Source: Crocodylus rhombifer
Taxonomy: Eukaryota; Chordata; Crocodylia; Crocodylidae
Assembly (NCBI GenBank): GCA_038503035.1
Contig: JAVSML010025531.1
Coordinates: forward strand, 547,031 to 611,030
Length of the DNA: 64,000 nucleotides
Direction: 5' to 3'
The stretch's first letter is position 1, and each line of letters starts with the position of its first letter. The notes below the pieces were generated by a model that worked only from the letters and a program-made list of their open reading frames with translations, did not search any database and had not been told where the DNA came from. Below are positions 12,696 through 22,880 of this stretch, one piece after another. A program made the translations under genes and the position numbers.

Positions 12696-13585
12696 TAATA
12701 GACCCCTCTCAATTTGTGTTATATAATGTGTATTAAGAGTGGTAGTTACAGTTTCTACAACAATTTTCCTTTGTAATATTAATATAGCAGATATCTTAAT
12801 TTCAGACAAAAGTACAAAAGACTTTGTCTCCTGAGGATTAAAGATCTAATTTTACTGAAGCAGCTTTAAAAGTTTGTTTGAGTTTTAGAAACACTGACTA
12901 TCTGATATAAAATAGAAATATTAAAAGTCAATATTTTGATTATTGATCAGAAACGGCTTAACTGATGCAGTGAATTTAGCCCCAGTCCTGGTCTAATGAC
13001 TGACCTTTCAAGTCCTGAGCAGAGAGAAGGAGGTAGCTGTGTAAGTCTTAAGTCATAGAAAAGGCAAGGTAGAGATGGCTAACTGAATCAGAGTTACATA
13101 AGAACCACAGCTCACTTCATTACTTATCCTATTACCTGAATTAGCATTTCCTCATATGGGTTTACTGCTCTGTCCAACCCCCTGTGCCTCTCTTGGCACA
13201 GTCTTTTCTCTCCCAAACTCCCATCTGTCCTTTTCTTGTCTTTTCTCCTCAAATAACTACCTCTGATTTCAGTTCCTGGATAAGAGAAAGTTCACCAGGT
13301 GAATACTAGCAACATTTTATATTGTGTTAACATTTTCCGCATTGTACAAGAATTATGGATCTATTAATGAAACCTCCCAATGATTTCTAAAATAATATGA
13401 TATATCTAGGGAAGCTACTACATCATTAGTAAAGTTTCAATGTAAGCAAATTAAAAGCTATATTAAGACTCTTTACCATAATATGTGTAGCATTCCATGC
13501 AGAGGGTTTTTCTTTCCACTCTGAACACTTACAAATAGGTTAATCAGTGATGATAGCATGCATACTGCTGATAATCAGAAACATG
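12696..13585. other. AT-rich non-coding DNA
   Basis: No ORF, RNA gene or repeat that I can name. AT-rich, similar in composition to the 6.8-10.2 kb region. Confidence 0.45.
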
Positions 13586-13591
13586 GTGTAT

Positions 13592-14500
13592 ACTAGGGAT
13601 GTGTGAAGCTTCAGTCTGTGATTTGATCAGAGAAGTTCTGGCCTGATTCGGAGGCCAACTCACTGAATCCAAGTCAAAATAAGAGAAGGAAAAAAAACCC
13701 TGTGAATCAATTCAGAGCCTCCAAATTGATTCAGAAAAATTCAGAGATTCAGAAAACAGTCTTTCAGGGGAACAGAAATGGAGAAGAAGGAGGGAGAGCA
13801 GGCGGGGAAGACTGACATCTGTAGCTGGCCAGTGACTGTGATCTTTCCTTGAGTCCCCTTCCAATCACAGTGCTCTGGAGGAGGGACATAGAAACAGCAT
13901 ATAAGCCTCTGTTTGCAGGCTTTCTGTCCCTTTTGTGAGCTGTTTTTGCCTGAGCAACAGCACCTGGCTTTGCTCTCTACCTACTTAGTCTCCTACTATT
14001 TTACGTTCTTTGAAAGGATTAGATATAGCTTACTAACTAGAATCCATCTACTTATCTCTATCCAGTCCATTTCTTTCAATTTATATTTGTTCGTGTTCCC
14101 CCTCTCCCACTTTTAAAAAGAAAGCCGTGTTTTCTCCAGCAGTGAAACCTCTGCACTTATCTCTTTGAAACTTGGTAGGCCTCATGCCCTCAAAAGGGAC
14201 TACCATCCCTGCTGTTCTCATCTAAATCTGCCTTAACACACAACATAACATGAATTTAGCTTTCAGCAGCTTCATACTCTCAAAAGGGGCTACTATTCTT
14301 GCAATTTCTGTCCAAATCATCCAAACAATGACAAAGTTATAGGTATTTCAGTGATTCCCCATTATAGTCTATGGCCAAATCACTGAATCTTCCCAAGCCG
14401 ATTTGGCTGAATCGATTCAAGTCAGTGATCTGAGTCTCCAAATTGAATCACTGTCCTCTGAATCAGCTGAATTTGAATCAGAATCGAATACTTCCCTAGT
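13592..14500. mobile_element. GATTCAG-rich non-autonomous DNA element with inverted ends
   Basis: The left end 'actagggatgtgtgaagc' and the right end (complement 'actagggaagtattcgattc') are imperfect inverted repeats. Both subterminal regions are packed with 'gattcag', 'attgaatc' and 'ccaaattga' words on both strands. The interior of about 0.6 kb is non-coding and contains two similar 'ctctcaaaaggggctac'-type blocks near 14.19 and 14.28 kb. A perfect 8-bp direct repeat (gtgtatac) lies at 13586-13593 and 14513-14520 and may be the target duplication, although the right copy is 12 bp beyond the visible inverted end. The element is likely hAT-like but the class is unproven. Confidence 0.55.
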
Positions 14501-14520
14501 TGTAAAGGCCTAGTGTATAC

Positions 14521-14600
14521 CAGGGAATAGGCAACCCATGGCATGTGTGGCAATTAGTGGCACACAATGACATTTTTCTTGGAACACCCGGCGGTATATG
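14521..14600 (+). mobile_element. Possible hAT-type terminus
   Basis: 'cagggaataggcaaccc' followed by 'ggcacac' resembles the Charlie/hAT terminal pattern CAGNGGTNGGCAACC. No convincing matching right end was found, so the extent is unknown and the GC-rich block that follows may or may not belong to it. Confidence 0.35.
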
Positions 14601-16014
14601 AGAAAATTGTTTTAAAATTATTTTTTCTAAGTTGCTTCTCTGGGCTCTTTGGAACAGCCACAGATCCCAGGGCCATGGCAGGTACCAGGGGTGGATTCAG
14701 GAGAATACAGGCAGGGACTGTCTGCATTCTGCTGAGCCTGTACCCTGTCCCTGGACTGCACCCTCCAGCCCAGCCTGGCCCCTGGAGGGGAACTGTGGAT
14801 GGGTGAGGCCAGGGCCCAGGCAGGTGCTGTGGAGGGCCACTGTGCTAGAGGCTCCTGGCTGACTTGGCCATTAGTAATGCCCATGGTGGCTGTTCTCAGG
14901 GCCCAGGTGGGCTCTTGCGGCCATACCGTACAGCCAGGCCCTTTCACTGGGGGCAACTTTGGCACATGCATGCTGTGCCCAGAGTGCAGGGAGACTGTGT
15001 CTGGAGCTGGGAGCCCCCTGAGCCCAGTGTCCTGCCCCAGCCAGGCGGCATCCCCTCATGGACAGGGCAGCTGTAGCCCATCCCCACAAAGCTGCATGGG
15101 CTGGGCCCAACCAGGCCAGGCCCCACCTTGGGGGCCTCTGCCTGCCTGCTGTGGTCTGAGTCTTTGGAGCCCTGGGGAGGCCTCCACTTTCTGTCTGGCC
15201 CCCACTCTCTAGCTTCTGCCTTCCCAAGGAACCACCTGGGCTGAACTGCCCACAACATCTCCCCCCCACCCCATCCTGCACCTGCTTCTCCCTACACTGC
15301 CCAGATTCTGCCCCAGGTGCCTGGCCCCAGCACTTAGTGGAGCAAAGCCAGAATTGTGCCCGGGCTCCTGGAACTCTCGCCCAGCTTGGATCCATGATCG
15401 GGCCCTGTCCAGAGCTCCAGGTTGATGTTTGCCCTCCTGGATCGAAGGGTTGGGCACCGTGTTCAAAAATGACCCCTTACGGACTTCCAGGCAGAGGTCC
15501 AGCACAATGTCAACCCCATGTATTCCATTCCTATGGGGATTTTCGGACACAATGTCAACCCCGTGTATTCCTGTGTGGGACAGAGCATCTGTCTGCCTGA
15601 GTCCTGGCTGGGCCCTCCCTCCCAGCCTTGGGTCTAGACTCCCCCTGCTCAGGGACTTGGTCAGGGAGGCCTGAGTGCCCCGGCCCTGGTGGCTGCTGCT
15701 TGGGTGTCACTGCTTCCGTCTGGCAGACTCTGCCCTTGCCCAGCAGACCTGAACCTACAGCTGGTAGAAGTAGGAGCTGTGGGTGGTGAAGGACACACCC
15801 TCTTTCTCTCTTTCCTCTTTCTCTCCTATTTTTTTTCTGTCTCTTTTGTTCTTTTCTTCTATTTTTCTTCTCCTCTCTCTCCTCTTTTCCCTTTTTTTCT
15901 CCTCTTTTCCCCATAGATTGCAGTCCAGAATATTTGTACTTCAGATTTTCTTGTGCTGACTGTGCTGTTAGCATTTGTCAACATTGCCAATTTTGTAATG
16001 CCCATTTGCTCATT
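14600..16014. other. GC-rich unclassified block with CT-rich tail
   Basis: About 1.1 kb of GC-rich DNA, then a long pyrimidine-rich run (15800-15915). Frames up to about 174 codons are open on both strands simultaneously, and their translations are Pro/Gly/Trp/Ser-rich with no domain, so they are not taken as genes. A direct repeat of about 23 bp (cacaatgtcaacccc-gtattcc) occurs at about 15502 and 15549. It might be the body of an inserted element or a decayed CpG-rich sequence. Confidence 0.4.
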
Positions 16015-16295
16015 CTAATATGGTAAAGGCCTAAGTCAGTCAGTCTGTCCATAATGCTTTATTGGCAATCTGATTGGCTGATAGAAACAGCCAATCAAAG
16101 TGCTCCAAGCATGGGGGAACACTGCCATTATTCCGAAACCATGCTGAGGACCAGACAAGGGGTAGGGGAGCCAAGGCCATCCTGGTTCCTGCAAGAGGCA
16201 GAACAGTGGCAGCATGTGGCTTTAGGTGGTGGCACTCCATCCCAGTCTTCTCCCCCACTCCCCCGTCAAGAATGACGGGCAATTGACTAGTTTTG
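16015..16295 (-). mobile_element. GACA-tailed MITE, copy 2 (inverted)
   Basis: Reverse complement of the 11.49-11.98 kb element. It shares the 'cattcttgacggg' end, the 'ctgggatggagtgccaccac' segment, the 'ccaatcagattgcc' segment, 'cattatggacag', and the 'aggcctttaccatattaga' end. It is about 200 bp shorter, lacking most of the repeated GC-rich middle units. Non-coding. Confidence 0.55.
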
Positions 16296-17222
16296 TTTAT
16301 AATTTTTTCTCCTCCATGGTACAACTCAAAACTGAATGGCAGTGCCAAATTCTCAGATATTAGAGCAGTGTTATCTTACCAGAAAGAGCTGTTGCTCATG
16401 ATACCAAAAAAGTACTCAATGGCAGAACCTGCTCAACTGATTTCATGTGAAGGTAATTTTTATCATATGCGATTTGTATTGCAGTTAGATGATTTATTCA
16501 CCATAACATAATATGCTGTTTTTACATTTTGTAGGAATATAAATTGCTAAATCAATTTAACATCTATGTCTTTTTTCCCATTTTGTGCATATGTTAGCGC
16601 TTAAGCTTCCTTTTTATTGAAACTGAAGTCTTCTGAGAAATAGGCACACCAAAAATTCCAAACTACAGTCTTTCTTTCTGTAAACCAACTCAGGGGAATT
16701 ACCCACCAACAAAGCTACTTATAAATGCAGCTTTGTTGGTGGGTCATTTTCCTTAATTCAGTCAAGCAGGTATCAGTCCCTACTTTGTAAGACTAGCCTT
16801 ATTCCATTGCACTATATGTGCAAATAGAATAATGAAAATGTGTGCATGTATGATTTGGGTTATTTCCTAATACAATGGTAGTCAAATATTCATTATATTC
16901 ACAGACCCTTCATCAGCTTGGAAGTCTACAATTTTAGGATTCATAGCCTGGAATTTTATAGAAATTAACAAACCTTGTAAAACAGAACCCCTTTGGCCAA
17001 TACATGATCAGCAGAAGACAAAGATCCTTATATAGTTTTATTGTCTGAATAAAAATACATGGTTTAGAGTTCATTTGTTTAATTTGAAATTAAATTGTTA
17101 ATGTGTTTAATTTGGAATGAAATGCTTCCTTTACTAGAGGCATCATCTGTCTTATCTAATCAGTTAATGCAACTGAATAAACTGGTGCAATTTTAGCTAG
17201 AGTAAAGTAATCCCAATTTCAC
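16296..17222. other. AT-rich non-coding DNA
   Basis: No coding signal; holds the hairpin at 16.70 kb listed separately. It ends at the CR1 3' terminus. Confidence 0.45.
16701..16744. repeat. Perfect 16-bp stem hairpin
   Basis: Arm acccaccaacaaagct at 16701-16716 pairs perfectly with 16729-16744 across a 12-nt loop. The surroundings are AT-rich. It could be the core of a tiny fold-back element or a hairpin RNA; nothing else in the sequence decides this. Confidence 0.7.
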
Positions 17223-17265
17223 CATAGAATCATAGAAGTAGGGTCAGAAAGGACCTTGTAGATCT

Positions 17266-19200
17266 TCAAGTCCAACCCACTGCCTGGGCAGGAGAAAAAC
17301 TGGGCTCAAATGACTCCAGCCAGGTAGGCATCAAGCCTCCTCTTAAAGACCCCAGGGTAGGAGCCAGCACCATTTCCCTTGGAAGTTGGTTCCAGATCCT
17401 AGCCGCCCTAACTGTGAAGTAGTTCTTATGGATGTCTAATTTAAACCTACTCTTGAACAACTTATGGCCATTATTCCTTGTTATGCTAAGGGGTGCTAAG
17501 GGAAACAAGGTCTGTCCCAAACCCTTCTAGTCCCCCTAGTGAGTTTATAGACCATCACCAGGTCCCCCCTCAGCCTTCTCTTGTGAAGGCTGAACAGGTT
17601 CAGGTCCCGCAGTCTCTCATTGTAGGGTCTGCCCTGTTGTCCCCAGATCATGCGGGTGGCCCTCCTCTGGACCCTCTCAATGTTGTCCACATCCCTCCTG
17701 AAGTGGGGTGCACAGAACTGGACGCAGTACTCCAGCTGTGGCCTGACCAGTGTCATGTAGAGGGGGAGGATCACCTCCTTGGCCCTACTTGAGATGCATC
17801 TGTGGATGCATGACAAGTTCTGGCTGGCCGTGCCAACCGTGACCTCGCATTGTCGGCCCATGTTCATCTTGGAGTCAGTAATGACTCCAAGATCCCTTTC
17901 TGCCTCCGTGCTTTCAAGAAGGGAGTTTCCCATCTTATAAGTGTGCTGCTGGTTACTACTGCCCAAGTGCAGCACCCTGCACTTGTCAGTATTGAAATAC
18001 ATCCTGTTTTTGTTAGCCTACCCCTGTAACCTATCCAGGTCTTGCTGCAGTCTTTCCCTCCTTACTAGCATGCTCACCTCACCGCAAAGTTTGGTATCAT
18101 CAGTGAATTTAAACAGGTTGCTTTCCACCCCGTCATCCAAATCGCTGATAAAGAAATTGATCAGCACAGGCCCAAGGCCCGAGCCCTGGGGGACTCCGCT
18201 GCCCACTTCTCCCCAGGTTGAATATGACCCATCCACCACCACCCTTTGAGTGCGACCCTTCAGCCAATCTGCAATCCATCTGACTATCCAATGCCACATT
18301 CGCCTAGTTTTTTAATGAGGATGGGGTGGGAGACGGTATCAAAGGCCTTGCTGAAATCAAGAAAGACTACATCCATGGCGACACCTGCATCCAATGCTTT
18401 TGTGACCTGATCATAAAAGGCAATCAGGTTGGTCTTACATGACCTGGCCCTAATGAAATAGTGCTGGTTGCCCTTGAGCATCATCCCTGAAGCCGGCACA
18501 TCGCAGATGTGCTGTTTGATGATCTTCTCAAAGAGTTTCCCTAGGATTGAGGTAAGACTGACGGGCCTATAGTTGCCCGGGTCCTCCCTCTTCCCTTTTT
18601 TAAAGATGGGGATCATGTTGGCTATCTTCCAATCATCTGGCACCTGGCCCAAGCACCATGAGAACTCATAAAGCCATGCCAAAGGCTCTGCGATAACCCC
18701 TGCTATCTTCCTCAACACCCTGGGGTGCAGAGCATCTGGACCCGCTGATTTGAACACGTCCAGCCCCTCCAGAAGCTCTGTAACCCGGTCCTCCCCAACC
18801 TGAGGTCTGGAGGCATTCCCCTAGAGACCGTCTTGCAGCACGATGGGGAAGTCCCGGTCCCTGCCCAAGAAAACGGAGGTGAAGAATTGGTTAAAGAGGT
18901 CTGCTTTCTCCTCTGACGCAACCACCAGATTGCCCAGAGACTCTTGCAGGGGTCCCACATTTCCCGGTGCTTTCTTCATCCTCCCTATATATTTGAAAAA
19001 GGACTTTTTATTATCTTTGATTTTGGATGCCAGTCCTAGCTCTATGTCCGCCTTAGCTTTCCTGACAGCCCCCCTACAGGCCGAAGAAGAGGAGGTATCT
19101 CTCTGGAGATAGCACCCCACTTCCAGCAGTTGTATGCCACCTTTTTGGCAATCAGGCATTCCCGGACACCCTTGGTGATCCAGGGGGGCTTTTAGGCACT
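17266..19200 (-). pseudogene. CR1-1 ORF2: reverse transcriptase and linker
   Basis: Minus-strand fragments in order: the linker with KIKDNKKSFFKYIGRMKK (about 19.0 kb); RT entry GNYRPVSLTSILGKLFEK (18.55 kb); VFLDFSKAFDTVSHPIL (18.35 kb); GVPQGSGLGPVL; the catalytic box read as FTDDTK (normally FADD) near 18.1 kb; LVRPQLEYCVQFC and RRATRMIWGQQGRPY; then the C-terminal ARIWNQLPREMV at 17.38 kb. These are the standard CR1 blocks in the right order. Frame changes near 18.0, 18.29 and 18.7-18.8 kb and several stops disable it. Confidence 0.85.
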
Positions 19201-19486
19201 CCTGACCCCCTTGCTTCTTGTTGGGATGGTCACCCCTTGGGCCCCCAGTATCGTCTTCTTACGAAACGACCACTCATCTTGGGCACTGAGTTTCCCTGCT
19301 ATTGAGAACCCCAGCGCCCCTCCCACTAATCTCAACTCATTGAAGTTGGCCTTCTTGAAGTCTAGTGCTACCGTTTTGCTGCAGGCCCTTGACGCCCTGT
19401 GCTGGATGGTGAATTCCAGCAAGCGATGATCACCCAGGTGGTCAAGAACCTGGAGGCCACTTACCAGGTCGTCACCTGTGGCCACT
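19200..19486 (-). pseudogene. CR1-1 ORF2: C-terminal part of endonuclease and linker
   Basis: Reads TGDDLVSGLQVLDHLGDHRLLEFTIQ and then ALDFKKANFNELR on the minus strand, matching the same place in CR1-2 (ATGDDLVRGLGVLDHLGNSDHRLLEF). The SDHRLL histidine block of APE nucleases is present, with a small deletion of the preceding Asn-Ser. The sequence stops abruptly at 19486, where the opposing CR1 begins. Confidence 0.8.
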
Positions 19487-20346
19487 AAGATGTGGGGGGA
19501 TGTGGACATGCTAGAAGGGAGGAATAGGCTGCAATCAGACCTAGACAGGTTACAGGGGTGGGCAGATAAGAATAGGATGGGATTCAACACTGATAAGTGC
19601 AAGGTGATGCACTTGGGGAGGAACAACCATACCTTGGGACTGGCACCATACCTACAGGCTGGGGAACTCCCTTCTTGTCAGTACAGAGGCAGAAAAGAAT
19701 CTTGGAGTCATCATTGATGCCAGGATGAACATGGTCCAGCAGTGTGGGAATGCAGTCAGGAAGGCTAACTGCACCTTGTCATGCATCCACAGATGCATCT
19801 CAGGCAGGTCCAAGGAGGTGATACTCCCCCTCTATGTGGCACTGGTCAGGCCGCAGCTGGAGTACTGCATCCAGTTCTGGGTGCCGCACTTCAAGAGGGA
19901 TGTGGACAACATGGAGAGGGTCCAGAGGAGGGCCACTTGCATGATCAGGGCAGCAGGGCAGACCCTACGAGGAGAGGCTAAGAGACCTGAACCTGTTCAG
20001 CCTCCACAAGAGAAGGCTGAGGGGAGATGTTATAAACTAGTCAGAGGGGACCAGCAGGCACTGGGGAAGTCCCTGTTCCCCCAAGCACTACCAGGAGTGA
20101 CCAGGAATAATGGTCACAAGCTGGCAGAGGGTAGATTTAGGCTAGCTATCAGGAGGCGCTACCTCACGGTCAGGGTGGCTAGGATCTGGAACCAACTTCC
20201 AAGAGAAGTGGTGCTGGCTGCTACCCTGGGGGTCTTTAAGAGGAGGCCAGAAGTACACCTTGCTGGGGTCGTTAGACCCCAGCATTCTTTCCTGCCATGG
20301 CAGGGGGTTGGATTTGATGATCTGCTCAGGTGCCTTCCAACCCTAG
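19487..20346 (+). mobile_element. 5'-truncated CR1 nested in CR1-1, opposite strand
   Basis: Plus-strand CR1 3' segment. It starts within ORF2 at KMWGDVDMLEGRNRLQ, continues through MGFNTDKCKVMHLGRNN and LVRPQLEYCIQFWVPHFKRD, and ends with the C-terminal ARIWNQLPREVV and the 3' UTR 'catggcagggggttgga...gatctgctcagg...ccctagaaacta'. It is 860 bp, 5' truncated as usual for CR1, with frame breaks near 19.64-19.72 and 19.95 kb. Compared with CR1-2, roughly 70 bp of the host copy (about 23 codons of endonuclease) is missing at the junction. Confidence 0.85.
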
Positions 20347-20985
20347 AAACTAAACCTCCTGGAACAGTCCAACCTGGCTGACTGTTCCTCCCAGCAGATG
20401 TCCGGGTAATTTAAATCACCCACGACAACTACATCCCTTGCCTTATGTGCCTCTGCAAGCTGGCCCAAAAATTCCTGGTCCAGCTCCTCCCCTTGGTTGG
20501 GGGGTCTATAATAGACCCTGACTGCTAGATCCCTCTCCCCACGACCCCCTTGTATCTTCACCCAGAACACTTCAGCTTGCCCCTTCTCTGACCCCATTCT
20601 ACTGGCAGAGGATGTGTATTGCTTCTTGACATAGAGCACCACACCCCCGCCTTTCCTTCCTTCTCTATCCCACCCATAAAACCTAGAGCCCCTAATGCTA
20701 AGTGCCCAGTCATGGGATGAATCCCACCATGTTTCTGTAAGCCCTATTATGTCTGGGTCTGAACTGGCTAATCTGAGGGCGAGTTCCTCCTGTTTATTCC
20801 CCATACTACAAGCATTGGTAGATAGGCATTTAAGGCCTTGCCTAGCTGCGTGTTCCACCCCCCAATTTGGGAGACTGTCCGGACCCCTGTTTCTTACCTG
20901 GGCAGTCCTTGCATTTGTCACCTGTCTTGCTCAGGTGGTATCTCCTCGTCTTCCTGCCGTCCCCTCCCCTAGTTAAAAAGCTAGT
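20347..20985 (-). pseudogene. CR1-1 ORF2: N-terminal APE endonuclease
   Basis: A 192-codon minus-strand frame covers the start of ORF2. CLSTNACSMGNKQEEL carries the catalytic Asn equivalent of APE nucleases, and DIIGLTETWWDSSHDW carries the metal-binding Glu. It continues with GGGVVLYVKK, VYYRPPNQGEELDQEFL and VVVVGDLNYPDICWEEQSAR, which holds the GD.N motif. All key residues of this half are present. It ends at RRFSF, where the nested opposite CR1 cuts it from the histidine-containing half at 19.2-19.49 kb. Confidence 0.85.
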
Positions 20986-21179
20986 TTAAAGCTTGCCATA
21001 CAAGATCAGCCAACCTGGAAGAGAAGACACGCTTACCTTTAGGAGAGAGGTGAAGACCATCCTACCCCAGCAAGTCCCCTGCCCAAAAGCATGAGTCAAT
21101 ATCTAGGAACCCAAGGCCTGCCTAGTGGCACCAACTGCATAAGCACTGGTTGACCTCGCCAATGCAGGCCCCGTGTCAC

Positions 21180-21960
21180 CGTCCTTGCCTACTCACTGGA
21201 AGAATAGAGGAGAACACCTCCGTTCCCTTAAGCTTGTCCCCCAGAGCCTTGAAATCCTTTATAACGTGGTCAGGGTTGCCCCGGCCACGTCATTCATCCC
21301 CGCATGGCTGACAACCATGGGGTACTGATCTGCAGGTCGGATGTAGGCCTGGATCCCCTCTGTGATGTCTCTAACCCAAGCCCCAGGCATGAAGTGGACC
21401 TGTCACATCATAGGATCAGGCCAGCAGATGGGACCTTCCAGTCCTCATAGGATGAAGTCTCTGATGACGAGGACCCAGCATTTCTTCCTGCTGGTGTTCA
21501 TTCTCTGCCCGTTCTTTGTCATGTGGGGGGTGGCATCGTCCCCGCCGGAGCCAGTTTCTCTGTCTTTCTCCATCACAGCTGTCAGGGCGTCGAACCTGTT
21601 CCCCAGGTGAACCTGGGGAGCTTCCACCACTCTAGACCTAGAAGCTCTGGATTTGGATACCTTCTGCCACTCCTGCGTTGGATGTGTCTCCTGTGGGGGC
21701 TGTACAGTGGGTGACTGGGCCTGCAGAGAACAGAAATAGGCATCAATTTCATCCTCTGCATCCATTATCCCCCTCAGCCTGCTCACCTCAGTCTGGAGCT
21801 CCCTCACCTGCTCCTCCAGGGCCCTAAGTCATGCACAGGAGGGACAGGCAAGGGGACCACCAGGCCCCACCCCCCTCAGGACCCCACCAAGCCCCCACAC
21901 AGACAGGGGGTCAAGGGACCACCAACCCCACCATGTGCTCCATCTGGGTGAAGGCCTCAG
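21180..21960 (-). pseudogene. CR1-1 ORF1: coiled coil and decayed SGNH esterase domain
   Basis: The 120-codon frame starts MRELQTEVSRLRGIMDAEDE, a short coiled-coil-like stretch. It then runs through GNRFDALTAVMEKD to KKCWVLVIRDFIL, aligned with the esterase block VIVIGDSILRG in CR1-2. The GDS nucleophile motif has become RDF, and the GTND motif farther on reads GMND. CR1 ORF1 proteins of amniotes carry such an esterase domain and are thought to bind element RNA; that is family knowledge. This copy is inactive. Confidence 0.7.
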
Positions 21961-22139
21961 AAGAGTCCATGGCAGGTGGCACTTGGGCAGGGCCCCTTGC
22001 AGCTGCGCTCTCCATCTGCATCATGTCTGCAGAGCTGTGCCTGCTGCTTTTGCTCACTGGAGGTGCCACTCTGGGCAGCTACCTCACGCCCGCCTTACAC
22101 AAATGCTGGCACAAACACCGGTGTGCCTTTACAGAGCAC

Positions 22140-22380
22140 GCCTGCTTGCGCGCACGATTTGTGCGTGCTGCCTGTGCACAGCTCGGGAGCACGGCTCCCC
22201 TGGAGGGCTTCCCCTCTGGATCTGCCTCAGCTGTGCTGTACCCTCTGCCCCACTTATCTTAGGGGGAAATCAGCTGTTGCTGCCTCCGCCGCTGTCTCCT
22301 CCGCAGTTGCTGCCTTTACTGCCTAGGTAAGGTGGGCACACGTGTGGCACATGTGTGCCCTGCTCCTTCTGGTCCTGCTT
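22140..22380 (-). repeat. CR1-1 5' leader unit, proximal copy
   Basis: Shares long blocks with 22640-22880: 'ggagggcttccc', 'ggatctgcctcagctgtgc', 'taccctctgccccactta', 'cttagggggaaatcagctg' and 'gaggtaaggtgggNacaNNtgtggcaca'. The CR1-2 leader (42.06-42.31 kb) has one such unit. Read on the minus strand this lies just upstream of ORF1. Confidence 0.7.
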
Positions 22381-22392
22381 CCCAACTGCCAG

Positions 22393-22439
22393 GGGAATTT
22401 CAAACCACGGCTTTTTAAAGCGTGTGGTTTGAAATTCCC
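22393..22439. repeat. Perfect 16-bp stem hairpin between leader units
   Basis: Arms gggaatttcaaaccac (22393-22408) and its exact complement (22424-22439) flank a 15-nt loop containing ctttttaaag. It sits between the two CR1-1 leader units. No counterpart was noticed at the CR1-2 leader. Confidence 0.75.
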
Positions 22440-22449
22440 ACGGTTGAAC

Positions 22450-22515
22450 CCTCAGCCAATCAGGCCTTCTGGGTAAGCCGGAAGTGCATGCTGGCGGCCC
22501 CGCCCCCTACCGCCT
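22450..22515. promoter_or_regulatory. CCAAT and GC-box-like motifs in the CR1-1 spacer
   Basis: 'agccaatcag' at about 22454 and 'ccccgccccctaccgcc' at about 22498 resemble CCAAT and Sp1-type boxes. They lie between two CR1 leader units, where an internal promoter would be plausible. Motif resemblance alone is weak evidence. Confidence 0.25.
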
Positions 22516-22639
22516 CTCCCGCTGGGATCCCAGGGTGGCAGGGAATACCACCCAAAGGGACTAGTCGGAGCTCCCCCCTGCTTGGGGGGAAAGGCCTCTG
22601 CTAGATCCCCACCCCCCCACAGTCTGCCTGCTTGTGTGT

Positions 22640-22880
22640 GGCTTGGGAGCACAGCTCTCTGCCAGGTGAGCTAAGAGGGCTCTGGAGGGCTTCCCTTCCG
22701 GATCTGCCTCAGCTGTGCTGTACCCTCTGCCCCACTTACCTTAGGGGGAAATCAGCTGTTGCTGCCCCTACCACTGTCTCCTCCACAGCTGCTGCCTTCA
22801 CTGCCGAGGTAAGGTGGGTACATATGTGGCACACATGCGCCCTGCTCCCTCTGCTCCTGTCCCCCAGCATTTACTTGTGC
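22640..22880 (-). repeat. CR1-1 5' leader unit, distal copy
   Basis: Second copy of the leader unit about 500 bp upstream (minus-strand sense) of the first. It keeps the 'cttgggagcacagctc' and 'gtgagctaagagggctctgg' parts seen at the CR1-2 leader (gcttgggagcgcggctcc, ctcagctaagagggatctt). It therefore looks like the true outer 5' end. Confidence 0.65.

Larger units (their letters stand above)
17223..22875 (-). mobile_element. CR1 LINE copy 1, near full length, with nested CR1
   Basis: The CR1 3' end lies at the low coordinate ('atagaatcatagaagtagggtcagaaaggacc'). Moving up, the minus strand gives ORF2 (reverse transcriptase, linker, APE endonuclease), then ORF1 remnants, then a GC-rich 5' leader with two similar units. 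It is interrupted at 19487-20346 by a CR1 in the opposite direction. ORF2 is broken into several frames, so the copy is dead. Without the insert it is about 4.8 kb, close to full length for CR1. The 5' boundary near 22.87 kb is estimated from the end of similarity between the two leader units and the CR1 leader at 42.1 kb. Confidence 0.85.

Noticed and set aside
14799..15974. Frames of 113-174 codons on both strands as genes
   Set aside because: Pro/Gly/Trp/Ser-rich translations in GC-rich or CT-rich DNA, open on opposite strands at once, no domain.
17493..20340. Plus-strand frames across CR1-1 as separate proteins
   Set aside because: Those over the minus CR1 body are antisense shadows; the plus-strand frames at 19478-20381 are real coding text but belong to the nested CR1.
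21831..22330. Cys/Leu-rich plus-strand frames as a secreted peptide
   Set aside because: They are antisense to the CR1-1 5' leader and ORF1 start.
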